Shown here piece by piece: positions 9,978-19,200 of a DNA stretch of 64,000 nucleotides (positions are counted from its first letter, which is position 1; each line of letters begins with the position of its first letter). The translations under genes and the position numbers were made by a program. Origin of the DNA: Crocinitomicaceae bacterium (GTDB lineage Bacteria > Bacteroidota > Bacteroidia > Flavobacteriales_D > Crocinitomicaceae); NCBI GenBank assembly GCA_022447665.1, contig JAKVAQ010000026.1, positions 1-64,000 on the forward strand, given 5' to 3'. The notes beneath the pieces are model-generated. The model ran no database searches and was not told where the DNA came from. It saw only the letters and a program-made list of their open reading frames with translations.

Positions 9978-11406
9978 TTTGTCTTAGGGCTTCAGGAATT
10001 TTTTCCAAATAATCTGAGGGTAACATGCCGTTCACGCCATGTTTGGCGGCATACAAATCGGCGGCTAATCCATGGGCGTAAACACCTGCAAGAACGGCGT
10101 TAAAAGGTGAATTTCCTTGAGCTAGGAGACTTCCAATAATTCCACTTAAGACATCACCAGAGCCAGCAACCGCCATTCCCTTGTTTCCAGTAGGATTAAT
10201 GAATAGTTCACCTTCTGGTGTTGTTGCTTTGCTGTATTTGCCTTTTTGAACTACATATACCTGGTGTTTTATGCTAAAATTAATTTGAGCTTCAAGTAAA
10301 TCTTCATCATTAATATCATCAGATACCCTCAGGAGTCTTTTTAGCTCGGTTCTATGAGGTGTTAGGATGGTTTCCGATGGGATTTTGTCTAGAAGGTCTA
10401 TGTTTCCAGATATTATATTGATGGCGTCAGCATCAATAATTAAGGGTTTTTTGGATTCTAATGCCTTGATCAAATCCGCTTCAGCTCCTTCTTCAGTGCC
10501 TAGCCCCATTCCAATGCTAATTGCTGAAAAGACCTCAGGAAAATCATCTAGCACAATGGCTTCTGGACAATTATGAATGACTTGATTTTGAGTAAATTCA
10601 GAGCAAAGATTTAATACGTATCCACTACCAGTTCTAAAAGCTGCCTTTGTGGCGAGTACAGATGCACCAGCCATTTTCTTATGACCACCAATTACAAGTA
10701 GTTTTCCTTTTTCTCCTTTATGCGTAAAGTCAGATTTTTGGTTTAACTCAAATGAATTGGTTGTTATAAGGTGTGCCCACTCTTCTCCTTCAAATTCTTG
10801 CAGTAGTCCAATTGAAATTTCTCTAACCTTTCCAGTATAGGCCTCGTTTTCTCTAAAGTAAAAAGCTTTTTTGGATTGTTCGAAGGTAAATGTCTGGTTG
10901 GCATTCAGTATGATTGGATTTGTTTGTCTTATGAGATCAGGATTCAACCCTGAAGGAACATCTATTGAAACCACCTTATTATCCAATGAATTGAGGTGAG
11001 AAATTAGAGTATCGAATGGCGCTCTTGAGTCTCCTGTGAAACCAACACCAAAAAGCGCATCGATTACAAGTTCATATTTTCCAATTTGATCCAAATCACT
11101 AATAATTGCTACGTTACTCGGGAGTTTTTCGGCATTCGTTTTACAATCGATGCTCTTCGGTGATACAGGTGCGTAAATTCCAGATGAAATTCCTCGATCG
11201 CTTAGTAAACGCGCTATAACATATCCATCACCTCCGTTATTGCCAGGTCCGCATAAAACTATTGCAGATTTGAAATGATATGAACTTAGAATAGCCTTCG
11301 TAACTATATTCGCAGCTCTTTCCATTAATTCTAATGAAGTAATATCGTCATGATCAATAGTGAATTGATCCCATTTTTTTATTTCTTTGGCCTTATATAA
11401 CTTCAT
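9967..11406 (-). CDS. nnr: bifunctional NAD(P)H-hydrate epimerase / ADP-dependent dehydratase
   Basis: The protein has 479 residues. The N-terminal YjeF_N epimerase domain (about 1-210) shows CGPGNNGGDGYVIARLL (52-68), the nucleotide-binding signature. The C-terminal ribokinase-like dehydratase domain (about 220-479) has TPHRTELKRLL and AGSGDVLSGI, the anion-hole and catalytic aspartate region. Together the two halves repair hydrated NADH and NADPH (NADHX/NADPHX). The start overlaps the 3' end of coaE by 14 bases, so the two genes are translationally coupled; both concern nucleotide cofactors. Confidence 0.95.
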   Translation of the reverse strand: MKLYKAKEIKKWDQFTIDHDDITSLELMERAANIVTKAILSSYHFKSAIVLCGPGNNGGDGYVIARLLSDRGISSGIYAPVSPKSIDCKTNAEKLPSNVAIISDLDQIGKYELVIDALFGVGFTGDSRAPFDTLISHLNSLDNKVVSIDVPSGLNPDLIRQTNPIILNANQTFTFEQSKKAFYFRENEAYTGKVREISIGLLQEFEGEEWAHLITTNSFELNQKSDFTHKGEKGKLLVIGGHKKMAGASVLATKAAFRTGSGYVLNLCSEFTQNQVIHNCPEAIVLDDFPEVFSAISIGMGLGTEEGAEADLIKALESKKPLIIDADAINIISGNIDLLDKIPSETILTPHRTELKRLLRVSDDINDEDLLEAQINFSIKHQVYVVQKGKYSKATTPEGELFINPTGNKGMAVAGSGDVLSGIIGSLLAQGNSPFNAVLAGVYAHGLAADLYAAKHGVNGMLPSDYLEKIPEALRQIIS

Positions 11407-11992
11407 TAAAAAGTGCTTTAAACATTTTTTTGATTTGAGGAAGAATCATAGAGTTATCATCGTTTTCAATTACAAAATCTACAAAAGTGATTTTGTCAGA
11501 ATCGCTCATTTGTGATTGCATTCTTTTTGAGATCTCCTCTTCGCTCAACTTATCTCTTTTTTTTACTCTTGAAATTTTTGTTTCAAGAGAAGCGGTGACT
11601 AAAATAGTCTTATCTAAAAGTTTATATCCCTCAGTCTCGACTAAAATTGCCGCTTCTTGGAAGACATAGTTGGAGTCCTGTTTACTTGCCCATTCATCAA
11701 ACGCTGAGCGTACTTTGGGGTGTACAAGTGCGTTAAGTTTAGATAAAAGACCTGAATCGCTGAATGCAGCAGAAGCTATGTGTTTTCGATTAAGTTCATT
11801 ATTAAGATAAGCCTCATTCCCAAATAACTCTTTGATGGAATCAATTAATTCTGGATCAGTATTAATAAGCTTCTTTGCTTCAATATCAGAATAAAAAACG
11901 GGGTAACCCATAGCAGCCAGAACACGACAAACGTATGATTTGCCTGATCCAATACCACCGGTTACCCCGATTCTCTTAGGAAAATTATTCAC
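11393..11992 (-). CDS. coaE: dephospho-CoA kinase
   Basis: The 199-residue length is normal. The P-loop is GGIGSGKS (12-19). The HPKVRSAFDEW segment and the RVKKRDKLSEEEISKRMQSQ lid region are typical of CoaE. It phosphorylates the 3'-hydroxyl of dephospho-CoA in the last step of CoA synthesis. The start is GTG: no ATG precedes the P-loop in frame. It lies 21 bases downstream of siaC and overlaps nnr by 14 bases. Confidence 0.96.
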   Translation of the reverse strand: MNNFPKRIGVTGGIGSGKSYVCRVLAAMGYPVFYSDIEAKKLINTDPELIDSIKELFGNEAYLNNELNRKHIASAAFSDSGLLSKLNALVHPKVRSAFDEWASKQDSNYVFQEAAILVETEGYKLLDKTILVTASLETKISRVKKRDKLSEEEISKRMQSQMSDSDKITFVDFVIENDDNSMILPQIKKMFKALFNEVI

Positions 11993-12013
11993 GCTCTTGA
12001 TGCGCGGTGTAGA

Positions 12014-12397
12014 TTATATTTCTTCTACCTCGATCATTTTGAATGGAAGATCGATAATTGCCTGGTAATCTTCACCAGCTTCTTCCATATCTTCATCATC
12101 CTCCTCGAAATACCAATTTATTTTAACTTCAGTATTTCCAGAGTTAAGCTTCTCTAATTGCTTAAATAGATCAAGGATACATTTTGACGAAGAAGTATTG
12201 AAATACTCTAATTTAATATCCACAATAGTATTTGGCTGAGGCCCAGTTGCGTAAGCATCAATCCAATCATTAAGTGGCTTGTAAAATTCAATTGAGTTTT
12301 CAGGAATAGAACGCCCTTTTAACTCTAAAACACCATTCGCAGCGTCAAATTTTACTGTAGGTGTTTTTGCTGATCCGTCTAAGTTTAAGTTTTCCAT
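12014..12397 (-). CDS. siaC: SiaC-family regulatory phosphoprotein (DUF1987)
   Basis: This 127-residue protein matches the SiaC family in size and pattern: an N-terminal TPTVKFDAANGVLELKGRS strand pair, the YKPLNDWIDAY helix and YFNTSSSKCILDL. Thr68 of that last motif falls at the position described as the phosphorylated threonine of Pseudomonas aeruginosa SiaC. In that system SiaC is phosphorylated by SiaB and dephosphorylated by the PP2C phosphatase SiaA; unphosphorylated SiaC stimulates the diguanylate cyclase SiaD. Here siaB lies 4 bases upstream, but no siaA or siaD is adjacent. An acidic loop (EEDDEDMEEAGED, about 98-110) precedes the last strands. Confidence 0.88.
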   Translation of the reverse strand: MENLNLDGSAKTPTVKFDAANGVLELKGRSIPENSIEFYKPLNDWIDAYATGPQPNTIVDIKLEYFNTSSSKCILDLFKQLEKLNSGNTEVKINWYFEEDDEDMEEAGEDYQAIIDLPFKMIEVEEI

Positions 12398-12401
12398 AAT
12401 A

Positions 12402-12953
12402 TTAATTTGTTTCAGGGATACTAACAGCCAAACTAAAGAAGGTTGTAGTTTCCTTTACATCAAGAAAGTTATAATCTAATTTTTCTCCTGATTTTCGAGC
12501 AATATCGATCATACCGAGACCTGCAGTCCCTTTTTCTGACATTTGCCCCTCATTCAGGACTTTTTTGTAATACGTTTTTAATTCGTCCTTATTCATGGAA
12601 TTCACAAGATCCAATTTATCCTTTAAGGCAGAAACCTGATCGGACTCCATGTAATTTCCAGTTGTGATTAGGTAATGCGTTGGGGTTTTAGCAATCATAA
12701 GTAGAGCAGATCTTTCTTCTTTGCTAATGTTCTTAGTTGAATCCGAATCAATATGATGATAAAGATTTTGTAAACACTCAACTAAAATATTGAAAACCTT
12801 TTTTCGAGTTTTGGGCTTTTCGTCGATGTGCTCTAATTTCGACTCCATGATCTGCAAAATCGTAGTCAATAATTCAGAAGTCACCATACCCTTAAAGGAA
12901 AGTAGAACATTACGTTCCTCTAATTTTTTATATATGTCATATACCTGACTCAA
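12402..12953 (-). CDS. siaB: SiaB-family protein kinase
   Basis: This 183-residue protein has features of a GHKL-fold kinase: an N-box-like ECLQNLYHH helix (about 59-67) and a glycine-rich KGTAGLGMIDIARKSG segment near 141-156. This combination is typical of SiaB, which phosphorylates SiaC rather than a histidine-kinase partner. The frame begins with TTG at 12953; an in-frame stop a few codons upstream rules out an earlier ATG, and the next methionine (residue 23) would remove conserved sequence. It is the first gene of siaB-siaC-coaE-nnr. The siaC ATG is 4 bases beyond its stop. Confidence 0.85.
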   Translation of the reverse strand: MSQVYDIYKKLEERNVLLSFKGMVTSELLTTILQIMESKLEHIDEKPKTRKKVFNILVECLQNLYHHIDSDSTKNISKEERSALLMIAKTPTHYLITTGNYMESDQVSALKDKLDLVNSMNKDELKTYYKKVLNEGQMSEKGTAGLGMIDIARKSGEKLDYNFLDVKETTTFFSLAVSIPETN

Positions 12954-13042
12954 CGGACTTTTATATACTCACAAATATAGAACTAATAATTAAAAACCTT
13001 GAACTTTGAGAATTTAATTAAGCACTGCCTTAAAATCTGTAT

Positions 13043-13050
13043 TATTTTTG
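13043..13050 (+). promoter_or_regulatory. TAnnTTTG promoter element for the methyltransferase gene
   Basis: TATTTTTG, an exact consensus match, ends 13 bases before the ATG at 13064, in the gap that also separates this gene from the divergent siaB. Confidence 0.5.
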
Positions 13051-13063
13051 TAAAAAACATGCA

Positions 13064-13786
13064 ATGAGCTGGTATGAAAATTGGTTTGATTCTAAATACT
13101 ACCATATTCTCTACAAATCAAGAGATTATGAAGAGGCAAGTCGTTTTATATCGAATTTGAATGCCTATTTTGAGTTCAATGTTGAAGATCACGTGCTTGA
13201 TTTGGCTTGCGGAAAAGGGAGGCATTCAATTCAACTGAGCAAATTTAATTGTAAGGTTACGGGAATAGATTTATCACCTGCCAGCATTAAAATAGCGAAT
13301 GAATCTAGTAACGATCGTTTGTGGTTTAGGGTGGGGGACATGCGCGAAGATCTTGGAGGCCCTTATACCCATGTGCTGAATCTTTTTACAAGTTTTGGTT
13401 ATTTCAATAATACTGATGAAAATATAAGAGTATTTGAATCGGTTAAGAAAGCCTTGAAAAGTAACGGGATTTTCGTTATAGATTTTTTTAATGCTACCTG
13501 TGTAGAAGCATTAATATCGGATCCTATTCAAAAGGATATTGAGGGAATAAGATTTAATATCTCGAAGAGGGTCGAGAATGGTATCATCCATAAAAATATT
13601 TCTTTTGTTGACGATGGTCAGGAATACAATTTTGAAGAGCAAGTTCAACTTTTGAGGTTGGATGATTTTAGGAATTTTGCTAAGCTCACTGGTTTTGAAA
13701 TTGAAAATGTATGGGGAGACTACGATTTAAAAGACTTCAAGGAAACGTCCTCAGAACGATTAATTATGCAATTTAGATTAAGGTAA
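13064..13786 (+). CDS. class I SAM-dependent methyltransferase
   Basis: This 240-residue protein has motif I VLDLACGKGRHSIQL at about 44-58, followed by an acidic strand end VTGIDLSP (motif II) and a GDMRE motif near 90. Together they define the SAM site of a Rossmann-fold methyltransferase. No substrate domain can be recognised. Its TAA shares a base with the ATG of the ZIP transporter gene, so the two are translationally coupled. Whether metals and methylation are functionally linked is unknown. Confidence 0.85.
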   Translation: MSWYENWFDSKYYHILYKSRDYEEASRFISNLNAYFEFNVEDHVLDLACGKGRHSIQLSKFNCKVTGIDLSPASIKIANESSNDRLWFRVGDMREDLGGPYTHVLNLFTSFGYFNNTDENIRVFESVKKALKSNGIFVIDFFNATCVEALISDPIQKDIEGIRFNISKRVENGIIHKNISFVDDGQEYNFEEQVQLLRLDDFRNFAKLTGFEIENVWGDYDLKDFKETSSERLIMQFRLR

Positions 13787-14478
13787 TGGACATTTGGTTT
13801 CAAATAGTGATAATGTTCTTCTCCGTCATGATCGGAGGAGTGCTTGTTCAGTTAATGTTCAAAAAAAATAGCTTGAAGTTATTTTTATCTTTTTCGGGTG
13901 GATTTTTATTGACCATAATCTTCACGCATATTTTACCAGAAACCTACAGCGTGAATTTCGAAAAGTCCGGCTATTTCATTCTCATAGGTTTTCTTATTCA
14001 GCTATGCCTAGAGTATTTCTCAGGAGGAGCAGAACATGGACATATGCACAGTAAAAATTCAACTGGATTTCCGATAGCTATTTTTATCAGTTTGATGGTC
14101 CATTCTTTCTTGGAAGCTATTCCTTTGGTTCATGATGGTCATACACATATAGAAGACCTTTATTGGGGAGTGATCGTTCATAAATTACCTATTGCAGTGG
14201 TTCTAATGAGTATTTTTAGAAGTTCGAATTTACCCACGGTTACTTCATGGATATTTTTAACTGTATTTGCGCTTTCTGGACCAATAGGTATGTTTATGGG
14301 TGGGTTAATTGGAGAAGCGCAGGAAGCGTACTTGTCATATCTTCTCTTAATTGCTGTCGGTATGTTTTTACATATATCAACCACAATAATCTTTGAGTCA
14401 AGTGAAGGTCACAAATTGAACCTTTACAAGTTTTTGGCAATTTTGGGCGGATTTGGCATTGGAATGCTATTAAATTAA
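13786..14478 (+). CDS. ZIP family metal transporter
   Basis: The 230-residue protein has about eight membrane helices. The metal path is marked by HSFLEAIPL in helix 4 and HKLPIA in helix 5, the paired His/Glu motifs of ZIP proteins. A histidine-rich loop (GGAEHGHMHSK, then HDGHTH) could bind the metal before transport. ZIP carriers bring zinc, iron or other divalent ions into the cytoplasm; the specificity cannot be read from sequence. Its start overlaps the stop of the upstream methyltransferase by one base. Confidence 0.88.
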   Translation: MDIWFQIVIMFFSVMIGGVLVQLMFKKNSLKLFLSFSGGFLLTIIFTHILPETYSVNFEKSGYFILIGFLIQLCLEYFSGGAEHGHMHSKNSTGFPIAIFISLMVHSFLEAIPLVHDGHTHIEDLYWGVIVHKLPIAVVLMSIFRSSNLPTVTSWIFLTVFALSGPIGMFMGGLIGEAQEAYLSYLLLIAVGMFLHISTTIIFESSEGHKLNLYKFLAILGGFGIGMLLN

Positions 14479-14515
14479 TTTGGGCTTATTTCAGTCAATT
14501 TTGATCAAATCTGTT

Positions 14516-14523
14516 TAGTTTTG
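14516..14523 (+). promoter_or_regulatory. TAnnTTTG promoter element for the peroxiredoxin gene
   Basis: TAGTTTTG matches the consensus and ends 35 bases before the peroxiredoxin ATG. The run AACAAAAAATAAAATATA follows as leader. Confidence 0.45.
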
Positions 14524-14558
14524 ACTAACCAATAATCAATAACAAAAAATAAAATATA

Positions 14559-15191
14559 ATGGGAGTATTAGTAGGTAAAAAAGCACCTTCATTTCGGGCT
14601 GCAGCTATAGTTAATGGAGGTGAAATCGTAAATGATTTTTCTTTAGATCAGTATTTAGGAAAAAATGAAGTTGTTTTCTTTTTCTATCCAAAAGATTTCA
14701 CATTTGTTTGTCCAAGTGAATTACATGCTTTCCAAAACAATATTGAAGAGTTCGAAAAAAGAGGAGTTAAAGTTGTTGCATGTTCTACAGATACAGAAGA
14801 GTCGCACTGGGGATGGTTACAAATGAGTAAAGATCACGGCGGGATAAAAGGAATTCAGTACCCAATTGTTGCAGATACCAATAAGACTATCTCAGATTCT
14901 TATGGTGTTTTATTAGGAGAGTATGATTATGATGAAACGGGAGCTTTAATTGCTACAAATACAATGATTGCGTACAGAGGCTTGTTTTTGATTGATAAAG
15001 ATGGTATTGTAAGACATCAGCTTGTGAATGATTTACCATTAGGTAGAAATGTAGAAGAAGCAATTAGAATGGTAGATGCTCTTCAGTTCTTTGAAAAGAA
15101 CGGTGAAGTTTGTCCTGCGAACTGGAAGTCTGGCGAAGATGGAATGACTGCATCTTTTGATGGAGTAGCAGACTATTTATCAAAGCATTAA
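14559..15191 (+). CDS. 2-Cys peroxiredoxin (AhpC/Prx1 type)
   Basis: The 210-residue protein has the peroxidatic Cys51 in FTFVCPSELHAF and the resolving Cys185 in GEVCPANW, so it is a typical 2-Cys enzyme. Arg140 is the conserved arginine of the active-site region. It reduces hydrogen peroxide and organic peroxides in the cytoplasm using a thioredoxin- or AhpF-type donor; no donor gene is adjacent. The gene stands alone between its own promoter element and a strong terminator. Confidence 0.95.
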   Translation: MGVLVGKKAPSFRAAAIVNGGEIVNDFSLDQYLGKNEVVFFFYPKDFTFVCPSELHAFQNNIEEFEKRGVKVVACSTDTEESHWGWLQMSKDHGGIKGIQYPIVADTNKTISDSYGVLLGEYDYDETGALIATNTMIAYRGLFLIDKDGIVRHQLVNDLPLGRNVEEAIRMVDALQFFEKNGEVCPANWKSGEDGMTASFDGVADYLSKH

Positions 15192-15210
15192 GACTTGTTA
15201 AAAAAGTACT

Positions 15211-15249
15211 AAAAAAAAGTCGAGCAATCGTATGCTCGGCTTTTTTTTG
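15211..15249 (+). terminator. rho-independent terminator after the peroxiredoxin gene
   Basis: An 8-bp stem (GTCGAGCA with TGCTCGGC, one G-T wobble) encloses a 6-base ATCGTA loop and is followed by eight T. A run of A before the stem would make it work in both directions. Confidence 0.9.
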
Positions 15250-15311
15250 TTTCTTTAGCGAACTAAAAAATTAATACTCGCGTAATTAATAATTAACTAA
15301 AAACATTACTA

Positions 15312-16073
15312 ATGAAAAAATCAATTTTAATGCTTGCTTCAGCTGGATTAATGATCGCAGCGCCATCTTGTAAAAAAGGTGAAAATGATCCAGGATTAAG
15401 CTTGTCTTCAAGAAAGGCTAGAATTTCAAATAACTGGACAGTATCAGCAATATCATCGACTTACACTGAAACGGATGGAGATGGAGACTCTTGGTCTAAT
15501 ACCAGAACTTTTGATGGAACAACAAATACTCTTGTAAGTTCAAATACTTCTGGAGGAACTACTGTTTCAAATACATCTACAAGCACGTTTACTGACTACT
15601 CAGTTGTAATTAACAAGGACGGCACCTATACAATGACTCAAGCTTATACTTATTCTGATGATGATTCATTCGGCGGATTTACTACAACTACAGCTCATAC
15701 CGTAACAATTACTTCTTCAGGTTCATGGAGTTTTGTAGGAAAAGAAAAAGATTCTTACAAAAACAAAGAAAGAGTTATCCTTAACTCACTTTCATTCTCT
15801 TACACTGATGATGTAGTTTCAACTACTGTTGATGATAGTGATGGATCTACAGTTGGTACTCCAACTACTTCATCTACTACTAATTCAGATGTTGAGTCAC
15901 ATGGTCAAGATATTATGATTTTCGATATCGACATGCTGAAAGGAAAAGAAATGACTTGGATGCAGACTTTCGATGGTTCTGATTCTAACTCAAGCACTAC
16001 TGGATCTACTACTATTTCTAGCTCTAGTACAATCACTGGTTCAGAAACTTGGACTTTAGTTGAGCAAGGATAA
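15312..16073 (+). CDS. Ser/Thr-rich lipoprotein, unknown function
   Basis: This 253-residue protein has a lipoprotein signal peptide with the lipobox APSC and the acylated cysteine at position 20. The mature part is very rich in Ser, Thr, Asp and Gly, with many TTS/SST clusters. It has a regular alternation suggesting a beta-sheet fold, possibly lipocalin-like, with a recurring tryptophan in NNWTVSAI and SSGSWSFVG. No catalytic motif is seen. It is flanked by terminators on both sides, so it is a single-gene unit. The composition is unlike that of neighbouring proteins. Confidence 0.7.
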   Translation: MKKSILMLASAGLMIAAPSCKKGENDPGLSLSSRKARISNNWTVSAISSTYTETDGDGDSWSNTRTFDGTTNTLVSSNTSGGTTVSNTSTSTFTDYSVVINKDGTYTMTQAYTYSDDDSFGGFTTTTAHTVTITSSGSWSFVGKEKDSYKNKERVILNSLSFSYTDDVVSTTVDDSDGSTVGTPTTSSTTNSDVESHGQDIMIFDIDMLKGKEMTWMQTFDGSDSNSSTTGSTTISSSSTITGSETWTLVEQG

Positions 16074-16091
16074 GATATCCTGATAACATTG

Positions 16092-16125
16092 AAAAGTCCC
16101 GCCTGAAAAGGCGGGACTTTTTTTG
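16092..16125 (+). terminator. rho-independent terminator after the lipoprotein gene
   Basis: A perfect 11-bp stem (AAAGTCCCGCC with GGCGGGACTTT) encloses a TGAAAA loop and runs into a T tract. This is the strongest terminator in the window. Confidence 0.95.
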
Positions 16126-16218
16126 TGCTCATATTTTTAATATCTCGTTAAAAAGTCGAGAAGGAATCTTGCGAAAGGTCGACAAATAGGTCGTATTTTT
16201 ACTAGACTTTTAAAGACC

Positions 16219-19200
16219 ATGTTTTTAATATTCGATACAGAGACTACTGGACTTCCAAAAAACTGGAACGCACCAATATCAGACACTGATAACTGGCCAC
16301 GTTGTATCCAAATTGCATGGCAGCTTCACGATAAATTAGGTAATCTAATAGAACATAAAGATTACCTGATTAAACCAGAGGGTTTTAATATTCCATTTGA
16401 TGCAGAGAGAATTCATGGTATTTCAACCGAGTTAGCAACTGAACAAGGTGTTTCCCTTGCTGAGGCATTGGCTGAATTTAAGACGGCTTTAGATCGTTCA
16501 GAATTTATTGTAGGTCAAAATGTAGGTTTTGATGTTAATATTGTCGGGTGCGAGTTTTTTAGACTCGAAACAGAAAACCAACTTACAGAATTACCAGTAT
16601 TGGATACTTGTACTGAACGTTCTGCAGAGCTATGTAAAATACCTGGAGGTAGAGGAGGTAAGTTTAAACTGCCAACGCTTTCGGAGTTGCACGAGTTTTT
16701 ATTCCATGAGCCTTTCGCGGAAGCACATAATGCTACTGCCGATGTAGAAGCTACAACACGTTGTTTCTTTGAGTTGGTTCGTCAGAATCATTATTCAACG
16801 GAAGAGCTGAAAGAAGCTGAGGATTTCTTAAATAGGTTTAGAGAAGAGAATCCTGGTGTAATTGATCCTGTAGGTCTTACTCATCTTAATCTCAAGGAAG
16901 AAAGCGCTAAGGTTAAGGAAAAGTATGCGCCGGAGGAAGTTCAAATAGATAGTGGAGAACTAAAGAAGAATATTTCAGCATTAACTGATGTTCATTTTTC
17001 GCATCTGCATAATCATAGTCAATTCTCCATACTTCAGAGTACAATACAAATAAAGAACCTAGTAAATAAAGCGGCCGAATTCAACATGCCTGCTGTTGCG
17101 CTTACGGATTCAGGAAACATGATGGCTGCTTTCCATTTTGTTAGAGATGTACTCAATCATAACAAAGGGGTAGAAAAAGCAAATGCTGAGGCCATTGAAG
17201 CAGGTGATGAACCAACGCAAAAACCGATGGTGCCTATTGTTGGTTGTGAGGTGAATGTTTGTCGTGACCATACAAATAAATCCAATAAGGATAATGGCCA
17301 TAGAGTAGTGTTATTGGCGAAAAACAAGAATGGTTTCCACAGCCTTTCAAAAATATCATCAATCGCTTTTACAGAGGGATTCTATTATGTTCCTCGTGTA
17401 GACAAAGGAGTAATTGAAAAATATAAGGAGGATCTTATAGTGCTTACAGGAGCGCTTTCGGGAGAGATTCCAAGTCTACTGCTTAATGTTGGAGAGAAAC
17501 AAGCGGAAGAGGCGTTTCTCTGGTACAAGGAACAATTTGGAGAAGACTTTTATGTTGAGTTAGTTAGACATGGTTTAGAAGAAGAAAATCGAGTTAATGC
17601 TGACTTGATTAAACTTGCTAAAAAGCATGATACAAAGCTAATAGCAGCCAATGAAACCTATTATTTAAGTAAATCTGATGCTGAGGCGCACGATATCCTC
17701 TTATGTATTAAGGATGGGGAGTTGAAATCGACGCCTATTGGTCGTGGAAGAGGTTTTCGTTATGGTTTAGATCAGCAAGAATATTACTTCAAATCACAAG
17801 ATGAGATGAAGGAATTATTTGCAGATATTCCTGAAGCAATAACGAACATTCAAGAGGTCGTGAATAAATGCGAACCTTATGAGTTGGCTCGTGATATTTT
17901 ACTTCCAGCCTTTGACATACCAGAAGAGTATACAGATGAGAAGGACAATGAAGATGGGGGTAAAAGAGGCGAAAATAATTACTTGAGACACCTCACCTAT
18001 GAAGGTGCTAGAATGCGCTATGGTGAGATTACTCCCGAAATATCTGAACGTTTAGATTTTGAGTTAGAAACTATTGCAAACACAGGGTATCCAGGTTACT
18101 TCCTGATTGTATGGGACTTCTTAGTGGCGGCAAGAGAAATGGGTGTTTCGGTCGGGCCTGGAAGGGGGTCCGCTGCGGGATCAGTTGTTGCATACTGCTT
18201 AAAGATTACAAATATAGATCCGCTTAAGTACGATCTACTTTTTGAGAGATTCCTAAATCCTGAAAGGGTTTCCATGCCCGATATTGATATTGACTTTGAT
18301 GATGAAGGTCGTCAAAGTGTTATTGATTGGGTAATTGATAAATATGGTGCAAATCAAGTAGCTCAGATTATTACTTATGGAACGATGGCGGCAAAGTCGT
18401 CTATTCGCGATACCGCGAGAGTACTGGATTTACCATTGCACGAGGCCGATTATTTAGCCAAGCTAGTTCCCGATATTAAACTTAAAAAGCTATTTGGACT
18501 TGACGATATTGGACTTGCAGAGAAGCTCAAGGACAATCAAGACGATATAAATCGCGCGAATACGTTAAAAGAAATTGCAACGCAAAATAGTTTGCAAGGA
18601 AAAGTGGTTTCGCAAGCTGTGCAATTAGAAGGTTCAATGCGAAACACTGGTATTCATGCTTGTGGGGTAATTATAACCCCAGATGATATTACCAACTTCG
18701 TTCCAGTCGCTACAGCAAAGGATTCCGATATGTATTGCACCCAGTTTGATAACTCGGTGGCAGAAGATGCGGGACTTTTGAAAATGGATTTCTTGGGGTT
18801 AAAAACTCTAACTCTAATTAAGGATGCCGTAAAGATTGTCAAGGAACGTCATGGTGTTGAATTAGAACCAGATGATTTCCCGATAGATGATGAAAAGACT
18901 TACGAGTTGTTCCAACGAGGAGAGACGGTAGGTATATTCCAGTATGAATCTGCCGGAATGCAGAAGTACTTGAGAGAACTTAAACCAACAGTGTTTGCAG
19001 ATCTAATTGCGATGAATGCGCTGTATCGTCCAGGTCCCCTTGAATATATTCCATCATTTATTCGCAGAAAACACGGGATTGAGGAGATTGAATATGATCT
19101 GGAAGCGACCAAAGAATACCTAGAGGAAACTTACGGTATTACGGTCTACCAGGAGCAGGTAATGCTTTTGTCTCAGAGTCTTGCTGGGTTTAGTAAGGGT

